DNA of 64,000 bases from NCBI RefSeq assembly GCF_024600715.1, contig NZ_CP102332.1, positions 6,262,001 to 6,326,000 on the forward strand, written 5' to 3'. Source of the stretch: Streptomyces changanensis. Lineage in GTDB: Bacteria > Actinomycetota > Actinomycetes > Streptomycetales > Streptomycetaceae. Made by a program: the position numbers and the translations under genes. The notes beneath the pieces are model-generated. The model made no database searches. It saw only the letters and a program-made list of their open reading frames with translations, and was not told the origin of the DNA. Position 1 is the first letter of the stretch; the number at the start of each line of letters is the position of its first letter. Positions 8,522-16,076 of this stretch are shown in pieces.

Positions 8522-8864
8522 GAATCCTCCCGAAATGGAATGGATTGGGTTGCGTTCCACCTCCGCGTACCCGGATCCGGGCGAGCCATCGGTATGAACT
8601 GCCACCGGTTCTTCGCACCGGACCGGAACCGGGGATAAACGGGGCCCAAACCGGACCGGGGCCGGCCGGGGCCCGGCAAAACCCGCTCGGCGGAAGGGTC
8701 GGCGGACCGCGGGAGAGCAGGCCGGCGAGGTCTTCGGGGGCGGAAGCGGAATCCGATCCCGGGCAGGCGGCCTAGCCGTGTCCGTGGGGGGTAATCGGCG
8801 AGGTGACCTGAACGCCGGGCGGCGCCGCGCCCCTGCGGAGTCCCGGCAGAGAGGCGGTTCGATC
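8522..8864. other. intergenic region between divergent stress-type genes
   Basis: About 340 bases separate the minus-strand DUF1469/DUF3618 operon from the plus-strand DUF4383 gene. I see no additional gene. ACCGGA/GGACCG-rich repeats occur near 8600-8670, but no clear operator. Confidence 0.4.
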
Positions 8865-9317
8865 ATGATGGCTACGCACCGTGCGCCGATGACGGCTCGC
8901 TCCCGTGTCCAGCAGGCCGCGCTTCTGATGGGGGCGGTGTTCCTGCTGGTGGGCATCCTGGGGTTCATCCCCGGCGTCACCACGGACTACGACTCGCTCA
9001 AGTTCGCCGAGCACGACTCCACCGCGAAGCTGCTGGGCGTCTTCCAGGTGTCGGTCCTGCACAACATCGTGCACCTGCTGTTCGGCGTCGCGGGCGTCCT
9101 CATGTCCCGCGCCGCCTCCACCGCCCGCACGTACCTGATCGGCGGAGGGGTGATCTACCTGGTGCTGTGGCTGTACGGGCTGATCATCGACCACGACAGC
9201 AGCGCGAACTTCGTGCCGGTCAACAACGCCGACAACTGGCTGCACCTGGTACTCGGCCTCGTCATGATCGCCCTGGGCGTCGCCCTGACCCGCCGTTCCC
9301 GGACCGACACACGATGA
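8865..9317 (+). CDS. DUF4383 four-helix membrane protein
   Basis: This 150-residue protein has four hydrophobic helices (about residues 18-36, 62-82, 90-110 and 124-143). It carries the family motifs GFIPGVTTDYDSL, VSVLHNIVHLLFGVAG and NFVPVNNADNWLHLVLG. These place it firmly in DUF4383, a small actinobacterial membrane family of unknown function. The conserved His residues in LHNIVHLLF and NWLHL could bind metal or haem, though that is conjecture. A paralogue is at 53780-54265. The hemerythrin gene starts 19 bases downstream, so the two probably share an mRNA. Confidence 0.9.
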   Translation: MMATHRAPMTARSRVQQAALLMGAVFLLVGILGFIPGVTTDYDSLKFAEHDSTAKLLGVFQVSVLHNIVHLLFGVAGVLMSRAASTARTYLIGGGVIYLVLWLYGLIIDHDSSANFVPVNNADNWLHLVLGLVMIALGVALTRRSRTDTR

Positions 9318-9336
9318 CGACCGAGGTGACCCGTAC

Positions 9337-10356
9337 ATGACCCTGTCGATCGCGGAGCAGAGCGTCGAGCAGCTCGGCGGCGAGGCGAGCGTCCTGGCGC
9401 GTCAGCGCCGGGACCACGCCGAACTGGAACGCCTGATGCGACGGTACGAATCGGGCGGCGGATCGTCCGACGAGCGGCAGCGCGTCCTCCGCGACCTCGT
9501 CCAGCTCACCTTCAGCCACGCCTTCGCCGAGGAGACCGTGCTGTGGCCCGCGCTGCGCCGCCTCGCACCCGACGGCGAGGCGCTGACGGCGCGGGTCGAG
9601 GACGAGCACCAACGGATCAACGACCTCGTCACCGAGATGGAGCGGGTCGGCGCGGACGACCCGCTCCACGACGAACTCGCCGCCGAGGCGTTCGCCCTGA
9701 TCCGGCAGGACATCCGCGACGAGGAGGACCTCCTCCTGCCCCGCTTGCAGGAACTCCTCGACCGGGCCAGGCTGCGCCGGCTCGGCTCGGCGTGGGAGAC
9801 CGTGCGCCGCACCGCTCCCACCCGGCCGCACCCCGCCGTGCCGCGCCGACCCCCGGGCAACGCCCTCCTCGGCGTACCGCTGAGCGCCTTGGACCGGGCA
9901 CGCGACCTGCTGCCCGCCGGTGTCGGCTCCCTGGCCGGCAGGAGGTTCGCCGTGGCGGCGGCCTGCCTGGGCGCCGCCTGGGCCCTCACCCGCGCCGTCC
10001 GGCGGCGCCACCGCCGACCGCGCCGCCCGTCCGCCGTGACCCGCCTGACCCGGCTCGCGCGGCACGTACGTGGCGCGTACCCGTACGGCAGACGCACGTG
10101 CACGACGGGCCTCACCGCACCCCCACCACCACCACGCCGGGCATCACCGCACTCGGCGGGACGCCAGACGCCCGGGGCCGCCGCGCACTCCCTGTGCGTG
10201 GCGGCCCCGGGCGTCAGGCGTACGGGCCGATGTGGCCGGCGGGTCAGCGGGCGCGGTCGTCGTCCGGCTCCACGGCGGGGCCGTCCTCCACGATGTGCAT
10301 CGCGGCCTCCTCGGCGCCGGCGGCTCCCGCGTCGATGCCCTGGTCCTCGGCGATGA
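9337..10356 (+). CDS. hemerythrin HHE-domain protein with suspicious C-terminal extension
   Basis: The first 140 residues form an HHE cation-binding four-helix bundle with His27 (RRDHAEL), His61/Glu65 (HAFAEETVLWP), His91 (DEHQRI) and Glu129 (DEEDLLLP). This suggests a di-iron O2/NO-sensing or storage protein. The position that is normally His before the last Glu is Asp125. Residues about 200-235 are hydrophobic then basic. From roughly residue 250 the translation turns into low-complexity R/P/S. The frame reads through a 22-bp terminator hairpin and runs 113 bases into the convergent DUF5709 gene. The natural stop has probably been lost or shifted, so the true end may be near 10040-10165. 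Confidence 0.75.
   Translation: MTLSIAEQSVEQLGGEASVLARQRRDHAELERLMRRYESGGGSSDERQRVLRDLVQLTFSHAFAEETVLWPALRRLAPDGEALTARVEDEHQRINDLVTEMERVGADDPLHDELAAEAFALIRQDIRDEEDLLLPRLQELLDRARLRRLGSAWETVRRTAPTRPHPAVPRRPPGNALLGVPLSALDRARDLLPAGVGSLAGRRFAVAAACLGAAWALTRAVRRRHRRPRRPSAVTRLTRLARHVRGAYPYGRRTCTTGLTAPPPPPRRASPHSAGRQTPGAAAHSLCVAAPGVRRTGRCGRRVSGRGRRPAPRRGRPPRCASRPPRRRRLPRRCPGPRR
10167..10215. terminator. strong bidirectional terminator hairpin
   Basis: There are 22-bp arms (10167-10188 and 10194-10215), complementary except for one G-T wobble, with a five-base loop. It is placed just beyond the DUF5709 stop (10244) and inside the apparent 3' extension of the hemerythrin frame. Confidence 0.85.
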
Positions 10357-10735
10357 GCTCCTTGGTGGTGTCCGGGCGCGCGCCCTCGTCGGGCGCGGTC
10401 AGCCGCCCGGCGCGCGCACCGCCCGCCTCGGGGTCCACCAGCTCCCCGTCGCCCCCCGGCAGGTCCCCCAGACCGTCGCCCGGCTGCGGCGCCACGTCGG
10501 GGACCTCCTGCTCCAGGCGCTGGTCCAGCGTCTCGCCCTCGCGCTGCTCGGCCGCCGTCGTCCCGTGCTTGGTGACGCCGAGCGGTCGCTCGGGGGGCGA
10601 GTACCCCTCGTCCAGCATGTCGTCGTACGTCCGCTCGTCCACAGCATCCTGGAGGTCGAGCGGCGCACCGTCCTCCTGCTCCTCGTTGGTACCGGTGGGC
10701 TGGTAGACGTCGTCCGCCATCCGGTCGTCACCCAT
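10244..10735 (-). CDS. DUF5709 acidic protein
   Basis: The 163-residue, strongly acidic protein starts at ATG 10735 behind AGGAGGAGG. It contains the DUF5709 signature DDMLDEGYSPPERPLG and EQREGETLDQRLEQEVPD. There is no membrane segment, so it is probably soluble and partly disordered. The family is restricted to actinobacteria and has no known function. It is an isolated gene ended by the hairpin at 10167-10215. Confidence 0.85.
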   Translation of the reverse strand: MGDDRMADDVYQPTGTNEEQEDGAPLDLQDAVDERTYDDMLDEGYSPPERPLGVTKHGTTAAEQREGETLDQRLEQEVPDVAPQPGDGLGDLPGGDGELVDPEAGGARAGRLTAPDEGARPDTTKELIAEDQGIDAGAAGAEEAAMHIVEDGPAVEPDDDRAR

Positions 10736-10904
10736 GTCGCCTCCTCCTTGCTCGGGTCGGGCAGCGGTGTGCCCGTCACCCGGGTTTCCTCGAAAGGCCA
10801 GATCAACCCCGTTCCGGGAGGGGCGCCCGGGGCCGTAGGGCATCCGGGTGGCGGAGGTCGCTGTCGGGAGCGCCGTTTGAGGGTGACGGCTGTCTGGTCG
10901 ACGG

Positions 10905-12260
10905 TCAGCGGTGTTCGTAGGACGTGAAGGGCTTGTTCCGTGACCCGTACGACTTGTAGCGGGCGCCGATGAGCCGACCCTCGTGCACGAAGAGCGCGTC
11001 CACCGGATCGTCCCCCTCGGGGAAGCTGTGGACTTCGCGCTGCTCGCCCGTGGCGCCGTCGAGGACCCGCAGGCTGTTCGTGGAACTGGGGTCGCCGAAG
11101 AAGGACGTTTCGTGACGCGAGGTGAGGACGGTGATTTTCCCGTCCTGGGGAATGATGTGGTAGCCGGTGTCGCCGTCGAGGCGGTCGTCGTCCACGCTGC
11201 CGCCCCAGACCGGGTCCCCGGTGGCCAGGTCGAACGCGGTGAGGCGGTGGGGGTCGACACGGCTGTTCCTCACTCGGTGGAGGGGCAAGGCGTAGAGCCT
11301 GCTGTCGTCCGCCGCCGCCGTGAGTCGTCTGGAGCGCTCGATCTCGCCGTAGGGACCGCTGAAATCGATCGGCGGGTTCGGGCGGCCGTTCTTGCCGAAG
11401 GAGAAGTAGGCTCCGGAGTCGGAGTCGCCCGATGCCGAGGCGGCTACGACCACCGGGTCGGCCGAGACGAAGTCCGCACGAGCGTCCCAGGGGACAGTGC
11501 TCCGGTTCCCGAGGGGGGCGGACCACAGGAGCGCGCCGGTGGCGGGAGCGAAGGTGGCGACGAAGAGTTCGGCGTCGCTCGGGACCTTGTCGCCCAAGAG
11601 GTACTCGGTGCCGCCGCACGCAAGGAGGGCGGCGACCTGGCGCTCGGCCACCGCGGTCGTACCCGGTACGCAGCCCTTGGGCAGGGCCGCCTTCCAGCGG
11701 GCCTTCCCCGTGCGCACGTCCACGGCCTGCAGGTCGTCCCCCCGAAGGAGCACGGCGATGCCGCCGCCGGCGGACACCGTGTAGGGCTGTAGGCGGGTCG
11801 CCCAGGGATCGAGGGCGGGAAGAGGGGTGTGCCAGATCTCGCGGCCGTTGTTCATGTCGATCGCGACGACGTCGGCGCATCGCTTGCCCTTGGCCGCGGC
11901 GGAAGTGCCGTCCCCGTCGCGGGTGAGGACCAGGACCGAGCTGTCGGTGTCGTCGGCGACGTGGCAGACCGCCGAGCGGCCGGGTGGCACGTACTTCCAA
12001 CTCTGCCTGCCGGTACGGGCGTCGTACCCGCGCACCGTGTCGAAGCGGCTGTGGACCAGCGTATCGCCGGACAGCCAGGCCCCGTTGCCCTGCTCTTCGG
12101 CCTTGCGGTCCGCAGGGGTGTCCCAGGCGACGCCCAATTCCTCGGCCTCGGAGGAGCATCCGGTGGTGAGTGCGCAGAGGGCGACCAGGACCGCCACCGT
12201 CGTGGACAGGGTGTGCCTGGTCCGTCTGCCGTACGGCACGTCGTTCACCCGCGCAGTCAT
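10905..12260 (-). CDS. PQQ-binding-like beta-propeller lipoprotein
   Basis: This 451-residue protein has a basic N-terminus, a hydrophobic core (VAVLVALCAL) and a lipobox ending LTTGC, giving a lipidated Cys near residue 35. The mature part repeats a blade motif (YDARTGRQSWK, AIDMNNGREIW, AVDVRTGKARWK, TFAPATGALLWS, AFDLATGDPVWG, VLDGATGEQREV). This is the PQQ-like/BamB-type propeller with about seven blades. It is probably an extracytoplasmic scaffold or sensor; catalytic PQQ ligands are not evident. Codon use is somewhat less extreme than in its neighbours. It appears monocistronic. Confidence 0.85.
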   Translation of the reverse strand: MTARVNDVPYGRRTRHTLSTTVAVLVALCALTTGCSSEAEELGVAWDTPADRKAEEQGNGAWLSGDTLVHSRFDTVRGYDARTGRQSWKYVPPGRSAVCHVADDTDSSVLVLTRDGDGTSAAAKGKRCADVVAIDMNNGREIWHTPLPALDPWATRLQPYTVSAGGGIAVLLRGDDLQAVDVRTGKARWKAALPKGCVPGTTAVAERQVAALLACGGTEYLLGDKVPSDAELFVATFAPATGALLWSAPLGNRSTVPWDARADFVSADPVVVAASASGDSDSGAYFSFGKNGRPNPPIDFSGPYGEIERSRRLTAAADDSRLYALPLHRVRNSRVDPHRLTAFDLATGDPVWGGSVDDDRLDGDTGYHIIPQDGKITVLTSRHETSFFGDPSSTNSLRVLDGATGEQREVHSFPEGDDPVDALFVHEGRLIGARYKSYGSRNKPFTSYEHR

Positions 12261-12333
12261 GTCTGCTTCCCCCGTGTGTGTCGCCGTCGACGGTCCTCAG
12301 GACCTCCGCGTTCCTCGGCGGTGATCATCCTAG

Positions 12334-12636
12334 GGGGCCGGTTCGTCCGGACGGAAGGCGCTTCCCTGTCGGTCGAGGGTCCGGGACCGGGACCGGGACC
12401 GAGCCCGGGGTCGGGACCGCATCCGGAATCGAGGGGGGATCGACGGCGAGGCCCTGGTGCTGCCCTCCCCGGTGCGCTGCCGGACCGCGCCCGGCGTGCT
12501 GCGGGTCCGCGTACCGCGCCACCGGCCCGGCGTCCCCGAGGCACAGCCCCCGCTCGACTGGCGCCGCCTGCGCAAGCTCGCCGCCGCGGTGGGCCGCACC
12601 GCGGCGGGACGCCCCGGACCCGTCCCGCCGCGGTGA
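12334..12636 (+). pseudogene. 3' remnant of a diacylglycerol/lipid kinase gene
   Basis: From 12436 the frame reads a 66-residue segment including GEALVLPSPVRCRTAPGVLR and DWRRLRKLAAAVGRTAAG. As I recall, this is characteristic of the C-terminus of Streptomyces diacylglycerol-kinase-family lipid kinases. The catalytic domain is absent: 100 bases upstream the frame meets TAG (12331-12333). The bases between are a gggacc-rich simple repeat translating to R/D/G low complexity, with no start codon or ribosome site. I read this as a 5'-deleted pseudogene. The alternative is chance similarity in a gene-free gap. Confidence 0.55.
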
Positions 12637-12752
12637 GGTGCCCGCCCCGGCCCGCGCCCGTCCGAGGTGCGGACGCCGGGGGAGCGGCGGAAGCTGGGGG
12701 ACGCGGACCCGGCGCGGGCCCGCGCCGAGCGCACCCCGCGGAAGGAAGGCCC

Positions 12753-12980
12753 ATGGCGAGGGACGACGGCCTGAGCAAGGGCGACGAGGTCACCTGGCGC
12801 AGCCACGGACAGACCGTCCCCGGCAAGGTCAAAAAGAAGATCACGAAGCGGACGGAGGCGTCGGGCCGCACCGTCGACGCCTCGAAGGACGACCCGCAGT
12901 ACGAGGTGGAGAGCGAGAAGTCCGGCCGCACCGCGGTGCACCGCCCCGACGCCCTGCACAAGAAGCGCCGCAGGTCCTGA
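12753..12980 (+). CDS. DUF2945 small basic protein (Tudor-like)
   Basis: This 75-residue protein starts at ATG 12753 after GGAAGGAAGG. It matches the DUF2945/hypervirulence-associated Tudor-like family: GDEVTWRSHGQTVPGKV, then a basic KKKITKRTEA loop, then PQYEVESEKSGRTAVHRP and a Lys/Arg tail. It should fold as a small beta-barrel, perhaps binding nucleic acid or protein. Its biological role is unknown. It is a single gene, convergent with lepB. Confidence 0.85.
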   Translation: MARDDGLSKGDEVTWRSHGQTVPGKVKKKITKRTEASGRTVDASKDDPQYEVESEKSGRTAVHRPDALHKKRRRS

Positions 12981-13061
12981 CCCACCCGGTACACCGCCCG
13001 GAACCGGCCCGGGGTCCGGCCCCCGCCGGCCGGCCCCGACCCGGGCACCCGAGACGACCGG

Positions 13062-13940
13062 TCAGCCGCGCGGTGCGCCAGGCGCCGTGAACGTGTCGGG
13101 TACCGGAAGGGGGGACCAGCGGGAGACGGGCCAGGCGACGGCGAAGGCCCGGCCCACCACGTTCGCCACGGGGACGAAACCGCCGCCCGGCCCGTGGACG
13201 TGGGCGCGCGAGTCCCGGGAGTCGTCGCGGTGGTCGCCCATCACCCACAGGTGCCCGGCGGGCACGGTGACCGTGCCCACGGGGGCGTCGTCACACGGCG
13301 TGGCACCCGGATGGAGGTACGGCTCGTCGAGGGCGGCACCGTTGACCCGCAGCGGTCGGCCGCGCTCGCACGTCACGGTGTCACCCGCCACGGCGATCAC
13401 CCGCTTGATCAGGTTCCGTTCGTCCGGCGGGGCCGTCAGCCCCACGAAGCCCAGGGCCGTCCGTACCCCGTGCACCAGGGCGCCGTCCGTCTCGCGCGGC
13501 TCCTCGGGGAGCCAGCCGCCGGGATCGCGGAAGACCACGACCTGCCCCCGCTGCGGGGTCCAGCCGAACCACGGGGTGAACTTGTCCACCAGGACCCGGT
13601 CGTCCTCCCGCAGGGTGTTCTCCATCGACCCCGAGGGGATGGAGAAGGGCTGCACCCCGAACGTCTTGATCCCGAGCGACAGGAGGAGGGCGACACCGAT
13701 CAGGACCGGTAACTCCTTCCACCACGGCCGCCGCGCCCCGCCCCCGCGCCGACGCCGGGCGCCCGGGACGCCCCCGGCCACCGCGCCGGCTCCGCCGCCG
13801 GTACCGCCCTCCCCGCCGCCGACGCCGCTTCCCTCACCATCGGCGCCGCCTGCCGCACCACCGGTACCACTCTCGCCGTCCTGGGCGTGCGTGCCGCCGC
13901 TCCCGTGGTCCGCTGCCTTCTCGTGCTCGGCGGTGGTCAT
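13062..13940 (-). CDS. lepB: type I signal peptidase
   Basis: This membrane serine peptidase of about 292 residues removes Sec/Tat signal peptides on the outer face. A Gly/Glu-rich cytoplasmic N-terminus (about 65 residues, low complexity) precedes one TM helix (ELPVLIGVALLLSLGIKTFG). The catalytic Ser lies in PSGSMENTL and the general-base Lys in NLIKRVIAVAGDTV. Box E reads MGDHRDDSRDSR. ATG 13940 is preferred because upstream codons give low-complexity Arg-rich sequence. It is shorter at the C-terminus than two-TM lep proteins. It is probably one of several signal peptidases in the genome, as is normal in Streptomyces. Confidence 0.92.
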   Translation of the reverse strand: MTTAEHEKAADHGSGGTHAQDGESGTGGAAGGADGEGSGVGGGEGGTGGGAGAVAGGVPGARRRRGGGARRPWWKELPVLIGVALLLSLGIKTFGVQPFSIPSGSMENTLREDDRVLVDKFTPWFGWTPQRGQVVVFRDPGGWLPEEPRETDGALVHGVRTALGFVGLTAPPDERNLIKRVIAVAGDTVTCERGRPLRVNGAALDEPYLHPGATPCDDAPVGTVTVPAGHLWVMGDHRDDSRDSRAHVHGPGGGFVPVANVVGRAFAVAWPVSRWSPLPVPDTFTAPGAPRG

Positions 13941-14068
13941 CGCCGGCCCCCCGTCTGGTCGCCTCCGGGGGCCGTGACCAGCACCCCGTTCTCTACACGT
14001 CCCGGGGCGAACGGGAGTTCCCCGCCGGGCCGTCGACCACTCCCCGGGGTGGCGGGAGGTGTTCCTCA

Positions 14069-14111
14069 CGGTCGTGACCGCCCCCGGGGAGGGAGGGCGC
14101 GGTCACGACCG
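14069..14111 (-). terminator. terminator of asnB
   Basis: Perfect 13-bp arms (cggtcgtgaccgc at 14069-14081 and its complement at 14099-14111) with a 17-base loop lie just past the asparagine synthetase stop at 14128. Confidence 0.75.
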
Positions 14112-14127
14112 GAGACCGGGGAACCCG

Positions 14128-15954
14128 TCAGAGGGCGAGTTCCGGCTTGTAGTGGTCCAGCCACAGGGCGAGGTCCACGACCCGCTCCAGGCGCAGGCGG
14201 TGGCCCCACTCCAGCTGCTCGGCCGGGGTGTCGAGGCACGGCTTGACGAGCCGCTCGTCGGCCAGCATGCGGACCTGCTCCAGGGACATGGCGTCGCGGG
14301 CCATCGCCTGCAGGCCGCGGTTGTAGTCGGGGTGGTGGGTGGCCGGGTAGTGGTTCTTCGGCCGGTACAGCACCGAGTCCGGCGCGTACCCGGCGCCCGC
14401 CGCCCTCAGCAGGCTCTTCTCCCGGCCGTCGAAGCTCTTCAGCGACCAGGGGGTGGTGAACGCGTACTCCACCAGGCGGTGGTCGCAGTACGGGACGCGC
14501 ACCTCCAGGCCCTGCGCCATGCTCAGCCGGTCCTTGCGGTGCAGGAGCTGGCGCAGCCACCGCGTGAGCGACACGTGCTGCATCACGCGCTGGCGGTGCT
14601 CGGCCGGCGTCTCGTCGTCGAGGTGCGGGACGGCGTCGAGGGCGGCGCGGTAGGTGTTCTCGCGGAACTCGGTGAGGCCCAGGCGCAGGTCCGGGTTCAT
14701 CGGCATCGCGGCCTCGTCCCCGGTGACGAGCAGCCAGGGGAAGGTCTCGGCGGCGAGCGCCTTCGGGTTGTGGAACCACGGGTAGCCGCCGAAGACCTCG
14801 TCGGCCGCCTCACCGGAGAGGGCCACGGTCGAGTGCTTGCGGATCTCGCCGAAGAGCAGGTACAGCGAGGTGTCCATGTCGCCCACGCCGATCGGCGAGT
14901 CCCGGGCGACGACGACGGCCTTGCGGTGCTCGGGGTCGAGGAGCGCCCGCGGGTCGAGGATCACGGTGCTGTGGTCGGTCCCGATGAACGCGCCCGCCTC
15001 GTTGGCGAACGGCGTGTCGTGCCCGGTGCGCAGCACGTCGCCGGTGAACTCCTCCGCCTGGTCGCTGTAGTCGACCGCGTACGAGCGGATGCGGGCGTCC
15101 TCGCCCTCGCGCCGGCGCAGCTCGTCGGCGAGGAGGCCGGTGAGGACGGTGGAGTCCAGACCGCCGGACATCAGGCTGCACAGGGGGACGTCGGCCTCCA
15201 GCTGGCTGCGGGCGGCCGCGCCGACCAGCTCGCGCACGCGCTCGACGGTGGCGTCCTGGTCGTCGCCGTGCGGGTGGGCCCGCAGTTCCCAGTAGCGGCG
15301 CTCGCGGACGCCGCCCCGGTCCAGGACGAGGATCCCGCCCGGCTCGACCTCCCGGACGCCGGACCACACGGTGGGGCCGGTGTTGAACAGCAGGCTGTAC
15401 GCCTCCCGCAGGCCGTCGGCGTCGACGCGGGGCCGGATCTCGGGGTGGGCGAAGAGGGCCTTGGGCTCGGACCCGAAGGCCAGGCCCCCGTCGACGGCGG
15501 CCCAGAACAGCGGCTTGACGCCGAGCCGGTCACGCACCAGGACCAGCCGCTGCTCGCGCTCGTCCCAGATGCCGAAGGCGAACATGCCCTCCAGGTGGTC
15601 GGCCATCCCCTCGCCCCACTGGGCGTAGGCGCGGAGCACGACCTCGGTGTCGCTGCGGGTGTGGAAGGTGTGGCCGAGGCCGCGCAGCTCCGCCCGGAGC
15701 TCGTGGTGGTTGTAGACCTCGCCGCTGTAGGTGAGGACGGTGGTCGGGTCCTGCGGCCGGTCCAGCATCGGCTGGACGCCGCCGGCGATGTCGATGACGG
15801 CCAGGCGCCGGTGTCCGATGGCGGCGTGCTCGCCGGTCCAGACACCTCCCGCGTCGGGCCCGCGGGGAGTGAGGGTGGCGGTCATGGCCTCGATGACGGG
15901 CCTCTCACGCCGGGCGTCGCGATGGAAGGAGACGTAGCCGGTGATTCCACACAT
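14128..15954 (-). CDS. asnB: asparagine synthase (glutamine-hydrolysing)
   Basis: The 608-residue enzyme converts aspartate, ATP and glutamine to asparagine in the cytoplasm. The N-terminal glutaminase domain has catalytic Cys2 (MCGITGY), RGPDAGG and GHRRLAVID. The synthetase domain has the ATP PP-loop SGGLDSTVLTGLLADEL near residue 262 and ALSGEAADEVFGGYPWF. It is full length for the family. It follows an MFS transporter on the same strand after 122 bases, so it may be co-transcribed. A hairpin terminates it. Nothing ties it to a specific peptide pathway, so primary metabolism is the default reading. Confidence 0.95.
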   Translation of the reverse strand: MCGITGYVSFHRDARRERPVIEAMTATLTPRGPDAGGVWTGEHAAIGHRRLAVIDIAGGVQPMLDRPQDPTTVLTYSGEVYNHHELRAELRGLGHTFHTRSDTEVVLRAYAQWGEGMADHLEGMFAFGIWDEREQRLVLVRDRLGVKPLFWAAVDGGLAFGSEPKALFAHPEIRPRVDADGLREAYSLLFNTGPTVWSGVREVEPGGILVLDRGGVRERRYWELRAHPHGDDQDATVERVRELVGAAARSQLEADVPLCSLMSGGLDSTVLTGLLADELRRREGEDARIRSYAVDYSDQAEEFTGDVLRTGHDTPFANEAGAFIGTDHSTVILDPRALLDPEHRKAVVVARDSPIGVGDMDTSLYLLFGEIRKHSTVALSGEAADEVFGGYPWFHNPKALAAETFPWLLVTGDEAAMPMNPDLRLGLTEFRENTYRAALDAVPHLDDETPAEHRQRVMQHVSLTRWLRQLLHRKDRLSMAQGLEVRVPYCDHRLVEYAFTTPWSLKSFDGREKSLLRAAGAGYAPDSVLYRPKNHYPATHHPDYNRGLQAMARDAMSLEQVRMLADERLVKPCLDTPAEQLEWGHRLRLERVVDLALWLDHYKPELAL

Positions 15955-16076
15955 GGGGGGTGACTCCTGGTTCTGGGGCGTTCAGGGGTACTCGTGGGAT
16001 CGGAACATCGGGGATCGTGGGGCGGAGGCGGCCGGGCAGCAGGGGCCGGGACACCGGGGGGTGGGGGACCGGGTGT

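Noticed and set aside
8565..8600. SigB-type promoter upstream of the DUF1469/DUF3618 operon
   Set aside because: GGGTAC is present on the minus strand, but no GTTT or GNNT-type -35 occurs at 14-16 bases.
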